From NCBI RefSeq assembly GCF_000241055.1, contig NZ_CM001398.1, positions 1,599,163 to 1,663,162 of the forward strand: a DNA stretch of 64,000 nt, given 5' to 3'. The number at the start of each line of letters is the position of its first letter. The stretch's first letter is position 1. Below are positions 27,382 to 37,291 of the stretch, in pieces. Under the pieces are notes generated by a model. That model had not been told where the DNA came from and made no database searches. It worked only from the letters and a program-made list of their open reading frames with translations. This DNA comes from Oenococcus kitaharae DSM 17330 (lineage in GTDB: Bacteria; Bacillota; Bacilli; Lactobacillales; Lactobacillaceae). A program made the translations under genes and the position numbers.

Positions 27382-28256
27382 GCCTGCAGTACCTGCATAA
27401 TTTCATCAGTCTGCGCTGTAGTTAAAGGTACAATCGGTAAACGCGGCTTACCCACATGGATACCCATCCGCTCATAGACGGCTTTGACTGGCGATGGCGA
27501 CGGATGACTGAATAAAGCTTTGACTCTTGGATTGATATAACGGAAATCAGCTGCTGCTTGTTTCATATCACCGCGGTCAACCGCTGCAAACATATCAACG
27601 AACTGCTTTGCATAAAAATGCGAGACAACTGAAATTGTCCCAGCACCGCCCAGCACGTAATTTAACAGTGCCTGACCGTCCTCGCCCGTAAAAATCAGAA
27701 AATCTTTCGGTGCGTGTTCGATTAATTCCGACATATCATAGTCAGAATTGCACTGTTTGACTGCGATAATATTCGGATTCTTGGCTAGTGTCAGCAAAGA
27801 GTCGACAGTTAGGCCGGAAATGCTGCGGCCGGGAATATTGTAAATAATCACAGGCAGAAGACTGGCATCAGCAACGGCTGTAAAATGAGCAATCATACCA
27901 TCCTGATCAGGTTTGTTGTAATAAGGCGTCACGACCAAAGCGGCATCGATTCCCTTAATCTGCCCGACTTCCTGCGTAAACTTGATTGTCTCGGCCGTAT
28001 TATTTGATCCCGTCCCGACAATTACCTTGGCTCGTCCGGCGACAAAGTCGACAGTTTTTTTAAATAACGCAATCTTTTCATCATGTGTCAGTGTTGGTGC
28101 TTCGCCAGTCGTCCCTGAAACGACAAAGCCTTGCACGCCATCGGCCAATTGCGAATCAATCAATTTCTTATAAACTGAAAAATCAATTTCATTCTCCTTA
28201 TTAAAAGGCGTGATAATCGCGGTCAATAATTTTGTATCTGCTAAAATATTCGTCAT
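27378..28256 (-). CDS. dapA: 4-hydroxy-tetrahydrodipicolinate synthase
   Basis: DapA condenses pyruvate with aspartate semialdehyde, the first committed step. The 292-residue TIM-barrel enzyme has TAIITPFNKENEIDF, the VSGTTGEAPTLTHDEK motif, VVTPYYNKPDQDGM (catalytic Tyr), YNIPGRSI and the Schiff-base Lys in IIAVKQCNSD. It overlaps the upstream deacetylase gene and downstream dapB by 4 nt each. Confidence 0.97.
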   Translation of the reverse strand: MTNILADTKLLTAIITPFNKENEIDFSVYKKLIDSQLADGVQGFVVSGTTGEAPTLTHDEKIALFKKTVDFVAGRAKVIVGTGSNNTAETIKFTQEVGQIKGIDAALVVTPYYNKPDQDGMIAHFTAVADASLLPVIIYNIPGRSISGLTVDSLLTLAKNPNIIAVKQCNSDYDMSELIEHAPKDFLIFTGEDGQALLNYVLGGAGTISVVSHFYAKQFVDMFAAVDRGDMKQAAADFRYINPRVKALFSHPSPSPVKAVYERMGIHVGKPRLPIVPLTTAQTDEIMQVLQA

Positions 28257-29404
28257 TTTTCCATTCTTGCTGTCAGAAAACCAGTGATAGCTGTAATCCC
28301 CTTTTCAATAGCTGATTCATCCGGTGTTAAATGATCGGAATGCAGTGTATGCTTTGGATCGTTCACACCTAGCCAGCACATCGTCCCTTTGAACTGGTTG
28401 GACAAAAAACCAAAATCTTCTGCGATCATTGCTGGCTCGACAATTTTAAAGTCAACGTCATCAGCGTGTTCCATATAATTAATAAAAAAACTGCTGCTTG
28501 CTTCATCGTTGACGACAGGCATATAGCCGCCCTGTCGAAAATTGATTTTCAATTCCTGGCCAAAAGCGTCAGCAACCCCTTGTGCGATCATGCGAATATG
28601 TTTTGTCATAACCTCCATGCCCTGCTGCGTGAAGCTGCGGATAGTTCCTTCGATGTCAGTCTGTCCAGCAATAATATTCATCGCTTGGCCGGCATTGAAT
28701 TTGCCAATCGTGACCACGCCGCCTTCAATTGGATCGATATTACGGGAAACGACCGTCTGGACACTGGTAACGAAATTAGCCGCTGCCACAATTGAATCAT
28801 TGGCTTTTTGCGGATAAGCTGCATGACCGGACTTGCCGATAAAACTGATCCGTAATTCATTAGATCCGGCAAACAGTGTCCCTTGACGGCTGCCGATTTG
28901 ACCGGCTGGCAATTGTGGATTCACATGTAAAGCATAAAATTCATCCGGCTTATAATCACCCTGAAAACCGCCGGCATCAAAGAAACGTTTACCGCCGAAT
29001 TCATTTTCTTCAGCCGGTTGGAAGAAAATCAAGAGATTATCAAGCGGCTGATGTTCAGCAAAATAAGACAGAATCCCAAGAGCAACCGTCATGTGAAAAT
29101 CATGGCCGCAAGCATGCATCACGCCATCGTTTTGACTGGCAAAGGGCAGCCCCGTCGCCTCTTTAATCGGCAAAGCGTCAATGTCAGTCCGCCAGCCCAG
29201 AGTCCGCTTGGGATTAGATCCTGCGATACGGACAAGTATTGCAGTCGGCACTTCCGGAATCGTCTTGATTGAGAGATGGTCCTGAGGCAAACGGGCAATT
29301 TGTTTTAATAAGAAATCATGCGTATGAAATTCCTGCATGCCGATTTCCGGATTCTGATGCAAATGACGGCGAATCTGAATTAACTCCTCTTCACTTAACA
29401 TCAA
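28253..29404 (-). CDS. dapL: N-acetyldiaminopimelate deacetylase (M20 family)
   Basis: This enzyme removes the acetyl group from N-acetyl-LL-diaminopimelate in the acetylase branch (YkuR/DapL type in Bacillus nomenclature, not the LL-DAP aminotransferase also called DapL). The 383-residue M20 metallopeptidase-fold protein shows [26 protein letters not shown], the metal site [20 protein letters not shown] (catalytic Glu) and a dimerisation domain at about 175-290. The start overlaps dapH by 4 nt. Confidence 0.93.
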   Translation of the reverse strand: MMLSEEELIQIRRHLHQNPEIGMQEFHTHDFLLKQIARLPQDHLSIKTIPEVPTAILVRIAGSNPKRTLGWRTDIDALPIKEATGLPFASQNDGVMHACGHDFHMTVALGILSYFAEHQPLDNLLIFFQPAEENEFGGKRFFDAGGFQGDYKPDEFYALHVNPQLPAGQIGSRQGTLFAGSNELRISFIGKSGHAAYPQKANDSIVAAANFVTSVQTVVSRNIDPIEGGVVTIGKFNAGQAMNIIAGQTDIEGTIRSFTQQGMEVMTKHIRMIAQGVADAFGQELKINFRQGGYMPVVNDEASSSFFINYMEHADDVDFKIVEPAMIAEDFGFLSNQFKGTMCWLGVNDPKHTLHSDHLTPDESAIEKGITAITGFLTARMEK

Positions 29405-30102
29405 AGCCGCCTCAAAGCATCGACCAGTGCAGTCTTTTGCTCAGTCTTGGCATCAATCTCTTTAATCACACGCGCAGGCACGCCTGCGACGACTGTATGA
29501 GCGGCAACATCTTTAATCACAACTGCGCCAGCACCGACAACGGCCCCTTCGCCAATTTGCACACCTTCGATGACAACGGCATTGGCTCCGATCAGGACAT
29601 TATCAGCAACACGGACAGGCTGAGCTGATGCTGGTTCAACAACACCGGCCAAGACGGTGCCAGCTCCGATATGGCAATGTTTGCCGACAATAGCACGGCC
29701 GCCAAGCACTGCACCCATATCAATCATGCTGCCCTCACCGATTTCAGCACCGATATTAATCACGGCACCCATCATAATCACAGCATGATCACCAATTTTC
29801 ACCTGGTCGCGAATAAAGGTGCCAGGTTCGATACGGGCATTGATATTTTTCTTGTCCAGCATTGGAACGCCTGTATTGCGGCCATCGTTTTCTACAACAT
29901 AATTCTGAGGATCCAAGGCAGACAGCAGCGGTTTGATATCCTGCCAATCACCAAACAGCAAACCAAATCCATCGCCGGCAAATTGCTTGACATCCTTAGG
30001 CAGTTTGCCAGTCAGCTCACCTTTATAAGTCACTTTAACCGGTGTCTTTTTCGGTGCGTTCGCTATAAAACTAATAATTTTTTCTGCATCTAATTCAGTC
30101 AT
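29401..30102 (-). CDS. dapH: Tetrahydrodipicolinate N-acetyltransferase
   Basis: DapH acetylates tetrahydrodipicolinate and so marks the acetylase route to diaminopimelate. The 233-residue product has an N-terminal alpha domain (about 1-85) and a left-handed beta-helix of hexapeptide repeats (about 90-220: [20 protein letters not shown], then [19 protein letters not shown]). It overlaps lysA by 8 nt at its start and the deacetylase by 4 nt at its end. Confidence 0.95.
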   Translation of the reverse strand: MTELDAEKIISFIANAPKKTPVKVTYKGELTGKLPKDVKQFAGDGFGLLFGDWQDIKPLLSALDPQNYVVENDGRNTGVPMLDKKNINARIEPGTFIRDQVKIGDHAVIMMGAVINIGAEIGEGSMIDMGAVLGGRAIVGKHCHIGAGTVLAGVVEPASAQPVRVADNVLIGANAVVIEGVQIGEGAVVGAGAVVIKDVAAHTVVAGVPARVIKEIDAKTEQKTALVDALRRL

Positions 30103-31378
30103 TTCCTACCTCGTAATCTAAATCCAAATGAGTAATGTCAGCCATGCTTTCGCGCTTGACCACCAGCTTTGCCTGGCCATTTTCGGCAAAAACAACGGCC
30201 GGGCGCGGGTTGCGGTTATAGTTGGATGCCATGGAATAGCCATAGGCACCAGTTGCCAGAATTGCCAGCAAATCACCAGGCTTGGTCTTAGGCAGCTTCT
30301 GCTGCCAAACGAGAACATCACCGGACTCGCAATATTTACCCGCAATCCGTACAACTTGTTCGCTGGGCAGGTCTGCCTGATCAGCTAATAAAGCTTCATA
30401 TTCAGCTTGATAAAGAGCCGGGCGGATATTGTCACCCATGCCGCCATCAACTGATAAATAAGAACGAATGCCGGGAATATCTTTGCGGCCGCCGATTGTG
30501 TATAAAGAATAACCGGCTGGGCCAACAATTGAACGGCCAGGCTCGATCCAAATCTCCGGCAGCTGGATGTTATAGGCCTTTGCCGCCTGCTTGACTGACT
30601 GACAGATCAGATGAATAAAGTCAGAATTGGGAATTGGGTCATCTTTTTCGTTATATTTAATGCCAAAACCGCCGCCTAAATCGATGATATCAGGCTGAAA
30701 ATGCCAATCACTGGCTGTTTTGACCAATAAATCAGCCAATTTCGAATAACCATTTGTCTCAAATATCTGTGAACCAATATGGGCGTGCAGACCGCGAAGA
30801 TGCAGGTGCGGCGAAGCCATAATCAGATCAAAAGCCTGCTTAGCCTGACCGGAAATCAAATCAAAACCAAACTTGCTATCCTGCTGGCCCGTCGAAATAA
30901 ATTCATGTGTGTGTGCTGAAATACCAGGGCTGATTCGCATGAGGACATCTTGCATCTGATTTTTAGCACTGAGAATTTCTTCTAATAATTCGATCTCATG
31001 GAAATTATCGACAATCACAGTTCCGATATGATGATCAATGGCAGTCGACAGCTCATCGAAAGACTTGTTATTGCCATTAAAAGCCACCTTTTGCAAGGGG
31101 AAACCGGCTTTCATGACAGTGGCTAACTCACCGCCAGAAACCACGTCACAGTGGATTTTTTCAGCCGCCAGCACATCATACATGGCGACGACCGAAAAAG
31201 CTTTACTAGCGTAGCTGATTTCATAGGCAACATTTTCGGCTTGAAAGGCTTCTTTCATTTCGCGAATGGTTTTTCGGATCTGACCGACATCATAGACATA
31301 CAAGGGTGTTTGAAAACGTTTGGCGATCTCGCTTGCGGGTAAACCGCCGATATAAAGTTGATTATTTTGAATTTGCAT
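30095..31378 (-). CDS. lysA: Diaminopimelate decarboxylase
   Basis: LysA makes L-lysine from meso-diaminopimelate. The 427-residue fold III PLP enzyme carries the PLP-Lys motif EISYASKAF (about residue 59), [29 protein letters not shown], the interface Cys in KYCESGDVL and [12 protein letters not shown]. It is the first gene of the lysine operon, directly behind the L-box leader. The ATG follows GGAGG and five T residues, which are shared with the riboswitch terminator. An epimerase (dapF) is not in this operon. Confidence 0.97.
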   Translation of the reverse strand: MQIQNNQLYIGGLPASEIAKRFQTPLYVYDVGQIRKTIREMKEAFQAENVAYEISYASKAFSVVAMYDVLAAEKIHCDVVSGGELATVMKAGFPLQKVAFNGNNKSFDELSTAIDHHIGTVIVDNFHEIELLEEILSAKNQMQDVLMRISPGISAHTHEFISTGQQDSKFGFDLISGQAKQAFDLIMASPHLHLRGLHAHIGSQIFETNGYSKLADLLVKTASDWHFQPDIIDLGGGFGIKYNEKDDPIPNSDFIHLICQSVKQAAKAYNIQLPEIWIEPGRSIVGPAGYSLYTIGGRKDIPGIRSYLSVDGGMGDNIRPALYQAEYEALLADQADLPSEQVVRIAGKYCESGDVLVWQQKLPKTKPGDLLAILATGAYGYSMASNYNRNPRPAVVFAENGQAKLVVKRESMADITHLDLDYEVGND

Positions 31379-31383
31379 AATAA

Positions 31384-31612
31384 AAACCTCCGTTTGCTAA
31401 ACTAAACAAACGAAGGCTTACGCTGAGTCGTTTGTCCGTCCTAGCACTCCACATTACTGTGACAATCCGTGGCCTATTGAGCCGCGTCTCAATCATGCAG
31501 TGCCCGCTAACGCTGATGACTTCGGCAAAGTCCCTTTTCATTATCCGATCCCTAGCGGGGAATTTCCCGGAAAACTACTCGTGTCCTCTGCAACCTCTAT
31601 TACGGATGATAG
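31384..31612 (-). promoter_or_regulatory. Lysine riboswitch (L-box) leader of the lysine operon
   Basis: Read on the minus strand, this leader has the conserved L-box blocks in the right order: TAGAGGTTGC, GAGTAG, AAGGGA, TTGCCGAAGT, CACTGCATGATTGAG, TTGTCAC and TGTGGAGTGCTA. The P1 arms TCCGT (31606-31602) and ACGGA (31439-31435) close the aptamer. High lysine should favour the terminator at 31388-31417 and shut off lysA to patA. A candidate -10 TATGAT lies at 31627-31622. Confidence 0.93.
31386..31417 (-). terminator. Riboswitch-controlled terminator containing the lysA ribosome site
   Basis: On the minus strand CCTTCGTTTG pairs with CAAACGGAGG around an 8-nt loop, followed by TTTTT. The GGAGG in the 3' arm is also the only Shine-Dalgarno for the lysA ATG 8 nt further on, so the closed hairpin would block ribosomes as well as polymerase. 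Confidence 0.85.
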
Positions 31613-31727
31613 GTTAAGTGTATCATAAGAATAAAAGCGCGGAAAGTTATTCCTGAGATTGATTAGAGCTTGACTTTCGTGTGTTTTTTTGGGAAACTAA
31701 GATAGTTATTCAGTAAAGGAGCACTTC

Positions 31728-31910
31728 ATGGCTGTTATCTCAAATAAAAATTCTAAGTCACATAAGCGCAACCGCCGCGGCCACATCGCTTTGGAAATTC
31801 CTAATATCGTTTTAGATAAGACGACTGGCGAATACACAGTAGCACACCGTGTATCACCAAAGGGACTTTACAAGGGCCGCCAAGTGATTGCTGCAGCAAA
31901 ACAAAAGTGA
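31728..31910 (+). CDS. rpmF: 50S ribosomal protein L32, cysteine-free form
   Basis: A 60-residue L32. The N-terminal [19 protein letters not shown] corresponds to the usual basic head (MAVPxxxxSKxxKxxRRxH). The central region, where most L32 proteins carry two CxxC zinc knuckles, contains no cysteine at all ([18 protein letters not shown]), so this is a zinc-independent form. A strong AAAGGAG ribosome site precedes the ATG. It is monocistronic with its own terminator. Confidence 0.93.
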   Translation: MAVISNKNSKSHKRNRRGHIALEIPNIVLDKTTGEYTVAHRVSPKGLYKGRQVIAAAKQK

Positions 31911-31916
31911 TTTTAT

Positions 31917-31940
31917 AACAACCCTATCGGGTTGTTTTTT
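31917..31940 (+). terminator. Intrinsic terminator after rpmF
   Basis: AACAACCC pairs with GGGTTGTT around a 4-nt loop, followed by TTTT. It starts 7 nt after the rpmF stop. Confidence 0.85.
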
Positions 31941-31944
31941 GTAC

Positions 31945-31981
31945 AAAAAAGAGCTTGCCTTTTTGAGACAAGCTCTTTTTT
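31945..31981 (-). terminator. Intrinsic terminator after fhs
   Basis: AAAAAAGAGCTTG pairs with CAAGCTCTTTTTT around a loop of about 11 nt. It is symmetrical and could work on both strands, but sits directly after the fhs stop on the minus strand. Confidence 0.8.
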
Positions 31982-31983
31982 AA

Positions 31984-33645
31984 TTAACTTAGGCCTGTAA
32001 TTTGGCCATTTTCATCAACATCGATTTTTTCAGCCGCTGGTACTTTGCCCAGACCCGGCATCATCAGGACTTTCCCGGCCATGGCCACAACGAATCCTGC
32101 ACCAATTTTCGGAATAAAACGGCGAATATGAATCGTAAATCCGCTTGGTGCACCATGAATTTTACTGTCATCAGTCAAACTGTTAGGTGTCTTAGCAATC
32201 ACGACTGGCAATTTGTCCCAGCCGTTAGCCTTCAATTCAGCTAAATCAGAGACAGCACGGTCAGACAATTCATAATTCTTGCCGCCATAAATCTTTTCGA
32301 TAATCGTCGTCATCTTGTCTTCAATGGTGTCGTCAGCGTGATATAAAGGCATAAAGAAATGATGATTATCAGCCGCAGCTATGACGGTTTTGGCTAATTC
32401 CAGCGAGCCTTCAAAACCATCGACAAAGCTTGTGGCAATTTCCATTTTCAAACCTTTTTCATTCTCGACAAAATTCTTAACAGCTCGGATCTCTTCCATG
32501 TCGTCGCTGGCAAATTTATTTAATGCCACCACAACCGGCTTGCCATAACGTGTCATTGCATTCAAATGACGATCCAAATTAGCCATTCCCTTTTTAACTG
32601 CTGCGACATCTTTTTGCCCAAGGTCTGCCAAAGCGACCCCGGCATGGAACTTCAAAGCTTTAATCGTCGCAACTAGTACAACAGCATCGGGTTCTTTGCC
32701 CAACACAGGTACTTTTACATCCATGAACTTTTCGCCGCCCAGATCAGAACCGAAACCAGCCTCGGTCACAGCGTAATCAGCTAGTTTCAAAGCCGTATCC
32801 GTGGCAATCACGGAATTGGTTCCTTGAGCAATGTTAGCAAATGGTCCGCCATGAATGATAAAGGGCGAATGTTCCAAAGACTGGACTAAATTCGGATTAA
32901 TCGCGTCTTTTAAGACAGCTGTCAGTGCACCAGCAACTTTCAAATCAGCCACAGTCACAGGTTCTCCTTTAACATTTAAAGCAACAACAATCCGGCCCAG
33001 GCGCTTCTTCAAATCAGAAAGATTCTTGGACAGCGTCAAAATCGCCATTATCTCAGAACTAGCCGTAATATCAAAACCGGAATCTCGCTCAGGGCCGTTA
33101 ATTCTACCTTTGCCCAAGGTGACTTGGCGTAAAGCACGGTCGTTCATATCCAACACTCGGCGCCAAAAAATATTATCCGGATCAATCTGCAAAGCATTGC
33201 CTTGATGCAAATGATTATCCAAAACTGCCGCCAGCAAATTGTGGGCTGCAGAGACAGCGTGAATATCTCCGGTAAAGTGTAAATTAATATCATCCATTGG
33301 AATAACTTGGGCAAAACCACCGCCGGTTGCACCACCCTTTAAACCAAAAACAGGTCCCATTGAAGGTTCACGCAATGCTCCGATTGCGGATTTTCCTAAA
33401 CGATTAATCGCATCAACAAGGCCAATCGTGACAGTGGTTTTTCCTTCCCCAGCAGGTGTCGGGTTGATTGACGTAACGAGGATCAATTTGCCTTGGCGGG
33501 GTGCATTTGCAAGGCTGGCAGCATCGATTTTCGCTTTGTCGTGACCGTAAGGGATCAGCTGTTTTTCAGATAAACCAATTTGCTGAGCAATTTCTGTGAT
33601 CGGCAATTCCGTGGTATCATGAGCTATTTCAATATCTGACTTCAT
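31984..33645 (-). CDS. fhs: Formate--tetrahydrofolate ligase
   Basis: Fhs makes 10-formyl-THF from formate, THF and ATP, feeding purine synthesis and Fmt. The 553-residue product has the N-terminal [19 protein letters not shown], the P-loop [19 protein letters not shown] (residues about 55-73), [19 protein letters not shown] and FVRGRG-like C-terminal segments ([11 protein letters not shown]). Length is standard. It is monocistronic with its own terminator. Confidence 0.97.
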   Translation of the reverse strand: MKSDIEIAHDTTELPITEIAQQIGLSEKQLIPYGHDKAKIDAASLANAPRQGKLILVTSINPTPAGEGKTTVTIGLVDAINRLGKSAIGALREPSMGPVFGLKGGATGGGFAQVIPMDDINLHFTGDIHAVSAAHNLLAAVLDNHLHQGNALQIDPDNIFWRRVLDMNDRALRQVTLGKGRINGPERDSGFDITASSEIMAILTLSKNLSDLKKRLGRIVVALNVKGEPVTVADLKVAGALTAVLKDAINPNLVQSLEHSPFIIHGGPFANIAQGTNSVIATDTALKLADYAVTEAGFGSDLGGEKFMDVKVPVLGKEPDAVVLVATIKALKFHAGVALADLGQKDVAAVKKGMANLDRHLNAMTRYGKPVVVALNKFASDDMEEIRAVKNFVENEKGLKMEIATSFVDGFEGSLELAKTVIAAADNHHFFMPLYHADDTIEDKMTTIIEKIYGGKNYELSDRAVSDLAELKANGWDKLPVVIAKTPNSLTDDSKIHGAPSGFTIHIRRFIPKIGAGFVVAMAGKVLMMPGLGKVPAAEKIDVDENGQITGLS

Positions 33646-33689
33646 GAGTCCTATTTTAGCAAATTGTTAAAAGAGAACATAGGCGAACA

Positions 33690-33720
33690 AAAAAAATACC
33701 TGCTTATGCAAGTATTTTTT
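33690..33720 (-). terminator. Intrinsic terminator after yebC
   Basis: On the minus strand ATACTTGC pairs with GCAGGTAT (one G-U) around ATAA, followed by eight T. It lies directly after the yebC stop. Confidence 0.75.
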
Positions 33721-33725
33721 AGTCT

Positions 33726-34448
33726 TTAATCAGCTGTTGTATAGACAGCCAGCACATCATCATTATCTTCTAATTCATCGACAAGTTTTTCGAACTTTTC
33801 CTGGTCTGCTTCCGGTACATCCATTGGATTCTGCGGGATCATCGTAATTTCAGCTTCAGCCAAATCGTAGCCTTTTTTGACTAACGAATCTTCGACTGCA
33901 GCAAAATCAGTCGGATCTGAATAAATTTCAAAAGCCTCATCGGAAGTCTGAACATCTTCAGCACCGGCATCGATGGCATCTTCCATGACTTGATCTTCCG
34001 TAATTTCCGGATGTTCCTCACGATCAATCACAAAGTGCCCGCGACGATCGAATTGAAAGCTGACAGATCCCGTTGTTCCAAGCGCGCCGCCGTGATGACT
34101 GAATGAATTTCTCACAGTCGAGACAGTACGATTAATATTATCTGTCGAAGTCTCTACCAAGACTGCAATACCGCCTGGGGCATACCCTTCATAAGTAGCT
34201 TCTTCGAATTTGATATCCCCTGCACCAGTGGCTTTGTCTAAAGCACGCTGGACGTTATCTTTTGGCATATTGGCCGCTTTAGCCTTGTCCATGACAAGAC
34301 GCAGACTAGCATTAGCAGATGGATCAGCACCGCCAGCCTTGGCTGCAACATACAAATCGTGACTTATTTTCTGGAAAATTTTTCCACGTTTAGCATCCTG
34401 AGCATTTTTACGGCCTTGGATGTTGTGCCATTTACTATGACCTGACAT
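33726..34448 (-). CDS. yebC: YebC/PmpR family protein
   Basis: A 240-residue member of the YebC (DUF28) family, described as transcriptional regulators and, more recently, as factors that relieve ribosome stalling. The N-terminal [22 protein letters not shown] is diagnostic. The acidic middle ([21 protein letters not shown]) and YGPGG-like [13 protein letters not shown] follow. AAAGGAG precedes the ATG. A TATAAT lies about 85 nt upstream. It is monocistronic, with a terminator following. Confidence 0.95.
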   Translation of the reverse strand: MSGHSKWHNIQGRKNAQDAKRGKIFQKISHDLYVAAKAGGADPSANASLRLVMDKAKAANMPKDNVQRALDKATGAGDIKFEEATYEGYAPGGIAVLVETSTDNINRTVSTVRNSFSHHGGALGTTGSVSFQFDRRGHFVIDREEHPEITEDQVMEDAIDAGAEDVQTSDEAFEIYSDPTDFAAVEDSLVKKGYDLAEAEITMIPQNPMDVPEADQEKFEKLVDELEDNDDVLAVYTTAD

Positions 34449-34547
34449 ATGAACTCCTTTTTATCAACGTAACGATTTTATTATTTTTCGCGTTAAAAGG
34501 CAAGTTTAGCGCACTGATTGTATTATACAGCTATTTGAAACGGACGC

Positions 34548-35387
34548 TTAACCATAAATACCTGTAATCCCGCCGTGGACTTCGGTGATATTGCTGCTGG
34601 TAATAAAGGCATTTGGATCGATCCGTTTGACCTCGCGGATAAAAGTCCGATAGTCAGCATTCTTGACAACCACAATCAACATTTCTTTATCATCTTTGCT
34701 TTTCCCGCCAACTACCTGCAGGATCGTAAAACCATGATCAAATTCGTGCTCAATTAATTGCTTGATTTCCAATAGATGTGTCTCGCTCATAATCGAGAAC
34801 ATTTTTTTATGGTCAAAACCGCTTTCGATATAACGCATAACAATCGTCGTAATCACTTGAGAAAAAATCGCGAGAAAAAAAGCATTTGATCCGCTGACAA
34901 AAATATTGCAGATAATAATCAAACCATCAATAATTAACAGGCCGACTGACGTATTTAGATTAAAAAACTTTTTTAGAATCATCGGCGGTACGGTCGACCC
35001 GCCTGAAGAGGCACCGACGTGATAAAGCAGCGCAATACCAAGGCCAAAAACACTGCCCGCAATCACCATGGCCAGCAACGGATCGTCAACTAGTTTAGCG
35101 GTCGGTGTCAGCCACATAAGCAAAGGAATCGCAAATGACCCAAATGCAATTTTAGCGATCACCTGCCGTTTCAAAAATATAAAAGCCAAGCCGATCATCA
35201 GAAGATTAATCACTAAAACCGACAAGGCCCGGTTAAAATGAAAAGCCTCATCCAGCAGAATTGAAATACCTGTCGAACCACCGGCTGCAATCCCTGCCGG
35301 CACGTAGAAAAAATTCAGGCTGAGGACGATAATCTCTAAAGCTGCCAGCATCACGAGCCACTGCAGCCATTTGTGCTTTTCGAGCAA
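34548..35387 (-). CDS. YitT family membrane protein, copy 3
   Basis: The third YitT-family membrane protein of the window, about 279 residues, with membrane segments up to about residue 190. Family motifs are GIAAGGSTGISILL (near 33-46) and LLYHVGASSGGSTVPPMIL (near 118-136). A C-terminal DUF2179-type domain follows (about 195-275). I place the start at a TTG (35387) because AAGGAG lies 5 nt upstream; a GTG two codons earlier overlaps that site. The three copies are clearly diverged paralogues rather than recent duplicates. Confidence 0.83.
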   Translation of the reverse strand: MLEKHKWLQWLVMLAALEIIVLSLNFFYVPAGIAAGGSTGISILLDEAFHFNRALSVLVINLLMIGLAFIFLKRQVIAKIAFGSFAIPLLMWLTPTAKLVDDPLLAMVIAGSVFGLGIALLYHVGASSGGSTVPPMILKKFFNLNTSVGLLIIDGLIIICNIFVSGSNAFFLAIFSQVITTIVMRYIESGFDHKKMFSIMSETHLLEIKQLIEHEFDHGFTILQVVGGKSKDDKEMLIVVVKNADYRTFIREVKRIDPNAFITSSNITEVHGGITGIYG

Positions 35388-35441
35388 ATTCACTCCTTAA
35401 GCATAACAAGAAAAACATTTTCAGGCAGAGAGCCTGATTTG

Positions 35442-37061
35442 CTAGTTGGCCGGGCTGATTTTACCAGCTGACAATTGCAGATGCTGAACGTGATTAGCCT
35501 GAATTTGATCTGTATCATAATGATGCGCAATTTCGATAATTGTCTGTGGCAAACGATAAATGAGATCGCGCAATTTTTCAGAATTTTTTTCATCCAAAGC
35601 GGCTGTAACTTCATCTAACAGTAATAAAGGCCGTTTTCTTAGAAGCGCCCGCGCAATCGCAATCCGCTGTTTTTGGCCGCCAGAAAGATTCTTGCCGCCT
35701 TCCCCACACTGATAATTCAAAGGATCATCACCCAATTCGTTAGCCAAATTCACTTCCTTAAGGCTAGCCAGTAAGGCCGCATTGGAAAAATTCTGTCCCA
35801 AAGTAAGATTTTCTTTGACAGTATCATTGAAAACCCAATTCGTCTGGGTAATATAAGCAAAGTCGTTTTCATGAATCTGCTGGCCGCCCAAGGTAATTGA
35901 GCCGGTTTGGACGTCCAATTTGTTCGTTAGCAGATTCAAAAAAGTTGATTTGCCGCTGCCGGAATCACCGCTCAAAAGCAGTTTGCCGCCATAAGGCAGC
36001 GATAAGGAAACATCTTTTAAAATGGGATGGTTTTTATAGGAAAAAGAAACATCAGCAACCGACAAAAGTGGTTTATCGGGCAGGTTCGCCGCTGAATTCT
36101 CTTCCGGCGTAGGATCAGGAATAACACTCTGGCGCAAAGCGCGCGTCGTTTTCATGCCGGCATAATACTGAATCCCCGTGCGGACTTGTGTGGCAACATT
36201 GCCGCCAGACAAGGCCAGAGTTACGATCGCACTGATTGTCACACCAAAGAGCTGGTATTGGCGGAAAAGCAGGCCGATCAAAACAGGCCCGAGAAAAGAA
36301 ATAATAATCATGAGCCAGGAAAAATACTGCGTGAAAAATTGACGATTGTTTAAAGCTAAGTAACGGTTTTCACTCTCATTCAGTTTGGCGTCGTTTGCCG
36401 CCAGCATCGTCTTTTCGGCCCGAAAATTTTTGATGATATCAATGCCGGCAAATATTTCTTTGACTTGGCCCAGATAATGCTGATTAGCCATTGACCAATC
36501 AGACGAATACTGATCGAGTTTCTTATTATCAAATAAAGTCGGAATCATAATCGAAAAGCTCAAGATCACATCAATCAGGCCTAGCATAGGATTGATCGCA
36601 ATAACAAAGACTGAGGAAGTAATGATCGCAATGACGGAAAGGAGCAGATTTACCAAATTACTAAAGTAGCGCTGTTCGATCTGTTTGGCGTCAGCTGTGA
36701 CCTGATTTAACAGCTTGTCAGCATCTTGGTGAACATAATCAGTCTGAAAAGCGTTTTTCATGAAAGCCTGTTTCAGCGCCACATTCAGGTATTTAATCGC
36801 GCGGTTCTGCAGGAGAATGAAAATATATAAGCCCGTGTAGACCGCGAAATAAATCAAGACAAAACGCAGAACGAAGAGCGCTGGGCTGGCAACATGTGTC
36901 GTCGCAATTGCTGTAATCTGCCCGATCGCATAGCCGGAAATAACGCCTTCCAAAGAAGCGATAATCGCAAAGATGATAATCAAGATCAGCAGTGAAACAG
37001 GCAGCTGAGCAAGTACCCACTTCAAACCAAGATTTTTATTAGGATTCCCTTTATTTTCCAT
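35442..37061 (-). CDS. ABC transporter, fused permease and ATPase
   Basis: A half-transporter of about 539 residues from the ATG at 37061. An N-terminal six-helix exporter-type membrane domain (about 1-300) is fused to an ATPase domain with Walker A SGDSGSGKSTFLN, Q-loop ITQTNWV, signature LSGGQKQRIAIARALL, Walker B LLLLDEVTAALD and the switch His (IEIAHHYD). The signature has a Lys (GGKNLSGGQ). Exported substrate is unknown; it would work as a homodimer. No convincing Shine-Dalgarno is visible and the frame stays open to 37145, so the start is uncertain. TATAAT lies 10 nt before the ATG. Confidence 0.85.
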   Translation of the reverse strand: MENKGNPNKNLGLKWVLAQLPVSLLILIIIFAIIASLEGVISGYAIGQITAIATTHVASPALFVLRFVLIYFAVYTGLYIFILLQNRAIKYLNVALKQAFMKNAFQTDYVHQDADKLLNQVTADAKQIEQRYFSNLVNLLLSVIAIITSSVFVIAINPMLGLIDVILSFSIMIPTLFDNKKLDQYSSDWSMANQHYLGQVKEIFAGIDIIKNFRAEKTMLAANDAKLNESENRYLALNNRQFFTQYFSWLMIIISFLGPVLIGLLFRQYQLFGVTISAIVTLALSGGNVATQVRTGIQYYAGMKTTRALRQSVIPDPTPEENSAANLPDKPLLSVADVSFSYKNHPILKDVSLSLPYGGKLLLSGDSGSGKSTFLNLLTNKLDVQTGSITLGGQQIHENDFAYITQTNWVFNDTVKENLTLGQNFSNAALLASLKEVNLANELGDDPLNYQCGEGGKNLSGGQKQRIAIARALLRKRPLLLLDEVTAALDEKNSEKLRDLIYRLPQTIIEIAHHYDTDQIQANHVQHLQLSAGKISPAN

Positions 37062-37141
37062 AATTGCTTTAATTATATGCTTCAGTCGTGTGTATCGATC
37101 AACAAAAGCAAAAATTAGTTGAGAATCGCCAGCAGAAGCAG

Positions 37142-37257
37142 TCACAACCAGTTATGTTTTTTAGCAATCTGAATGGCTGCGATCCGGTTAGCCGCTTGCA
37201 GTTTATCTAAAATGTGTTCCTAGTACCCTTTGTCAGCAATCAACATGACATTTGTCA
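37142..37257 (-). pseudogene. Remnant of a LuxR-type response regulator
   Basis: On the minus strand the frame ending at TGA 37142 encodes HILDKLQAANRIAAIQIAKK and then HNWL. This is the typical last helix-turn-helix segment and tail of NarL/LuxR-type response regulators. It is interrupted just upstream by an in-frame TAG (37222-37220), and no receiver domain or start is present in the remaining gap. It is therefore a decayed 3' fragment of about 38 codons between the ABC gene and the glucosidase. A sensor kinase gene is not found here. Confidence 0.7.
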
Positions 37258-37285
37258 CAAAAAAGCTCCCAATCACGGGAGCCTT
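37258..37285 (-). terminator. Intrinsic terminator after the glucosidase gene
   Basis: On the minus strand GGCTCCC pairs with GGGAGC(T) around a short loop, followed by six T. It begins a few nt after the glucosidase stop. Confidence 0.8.
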
Positions 37286-37291
37286 TCGTAT

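Noticed and set aside
37062-37145. Longer N-terminus for the ABC transporter starting at 37145
   Set aside because: The extension begins at the stop of the LuxR-type remnant and has no ribosome site, and the added residues do not look like part of the transporter.
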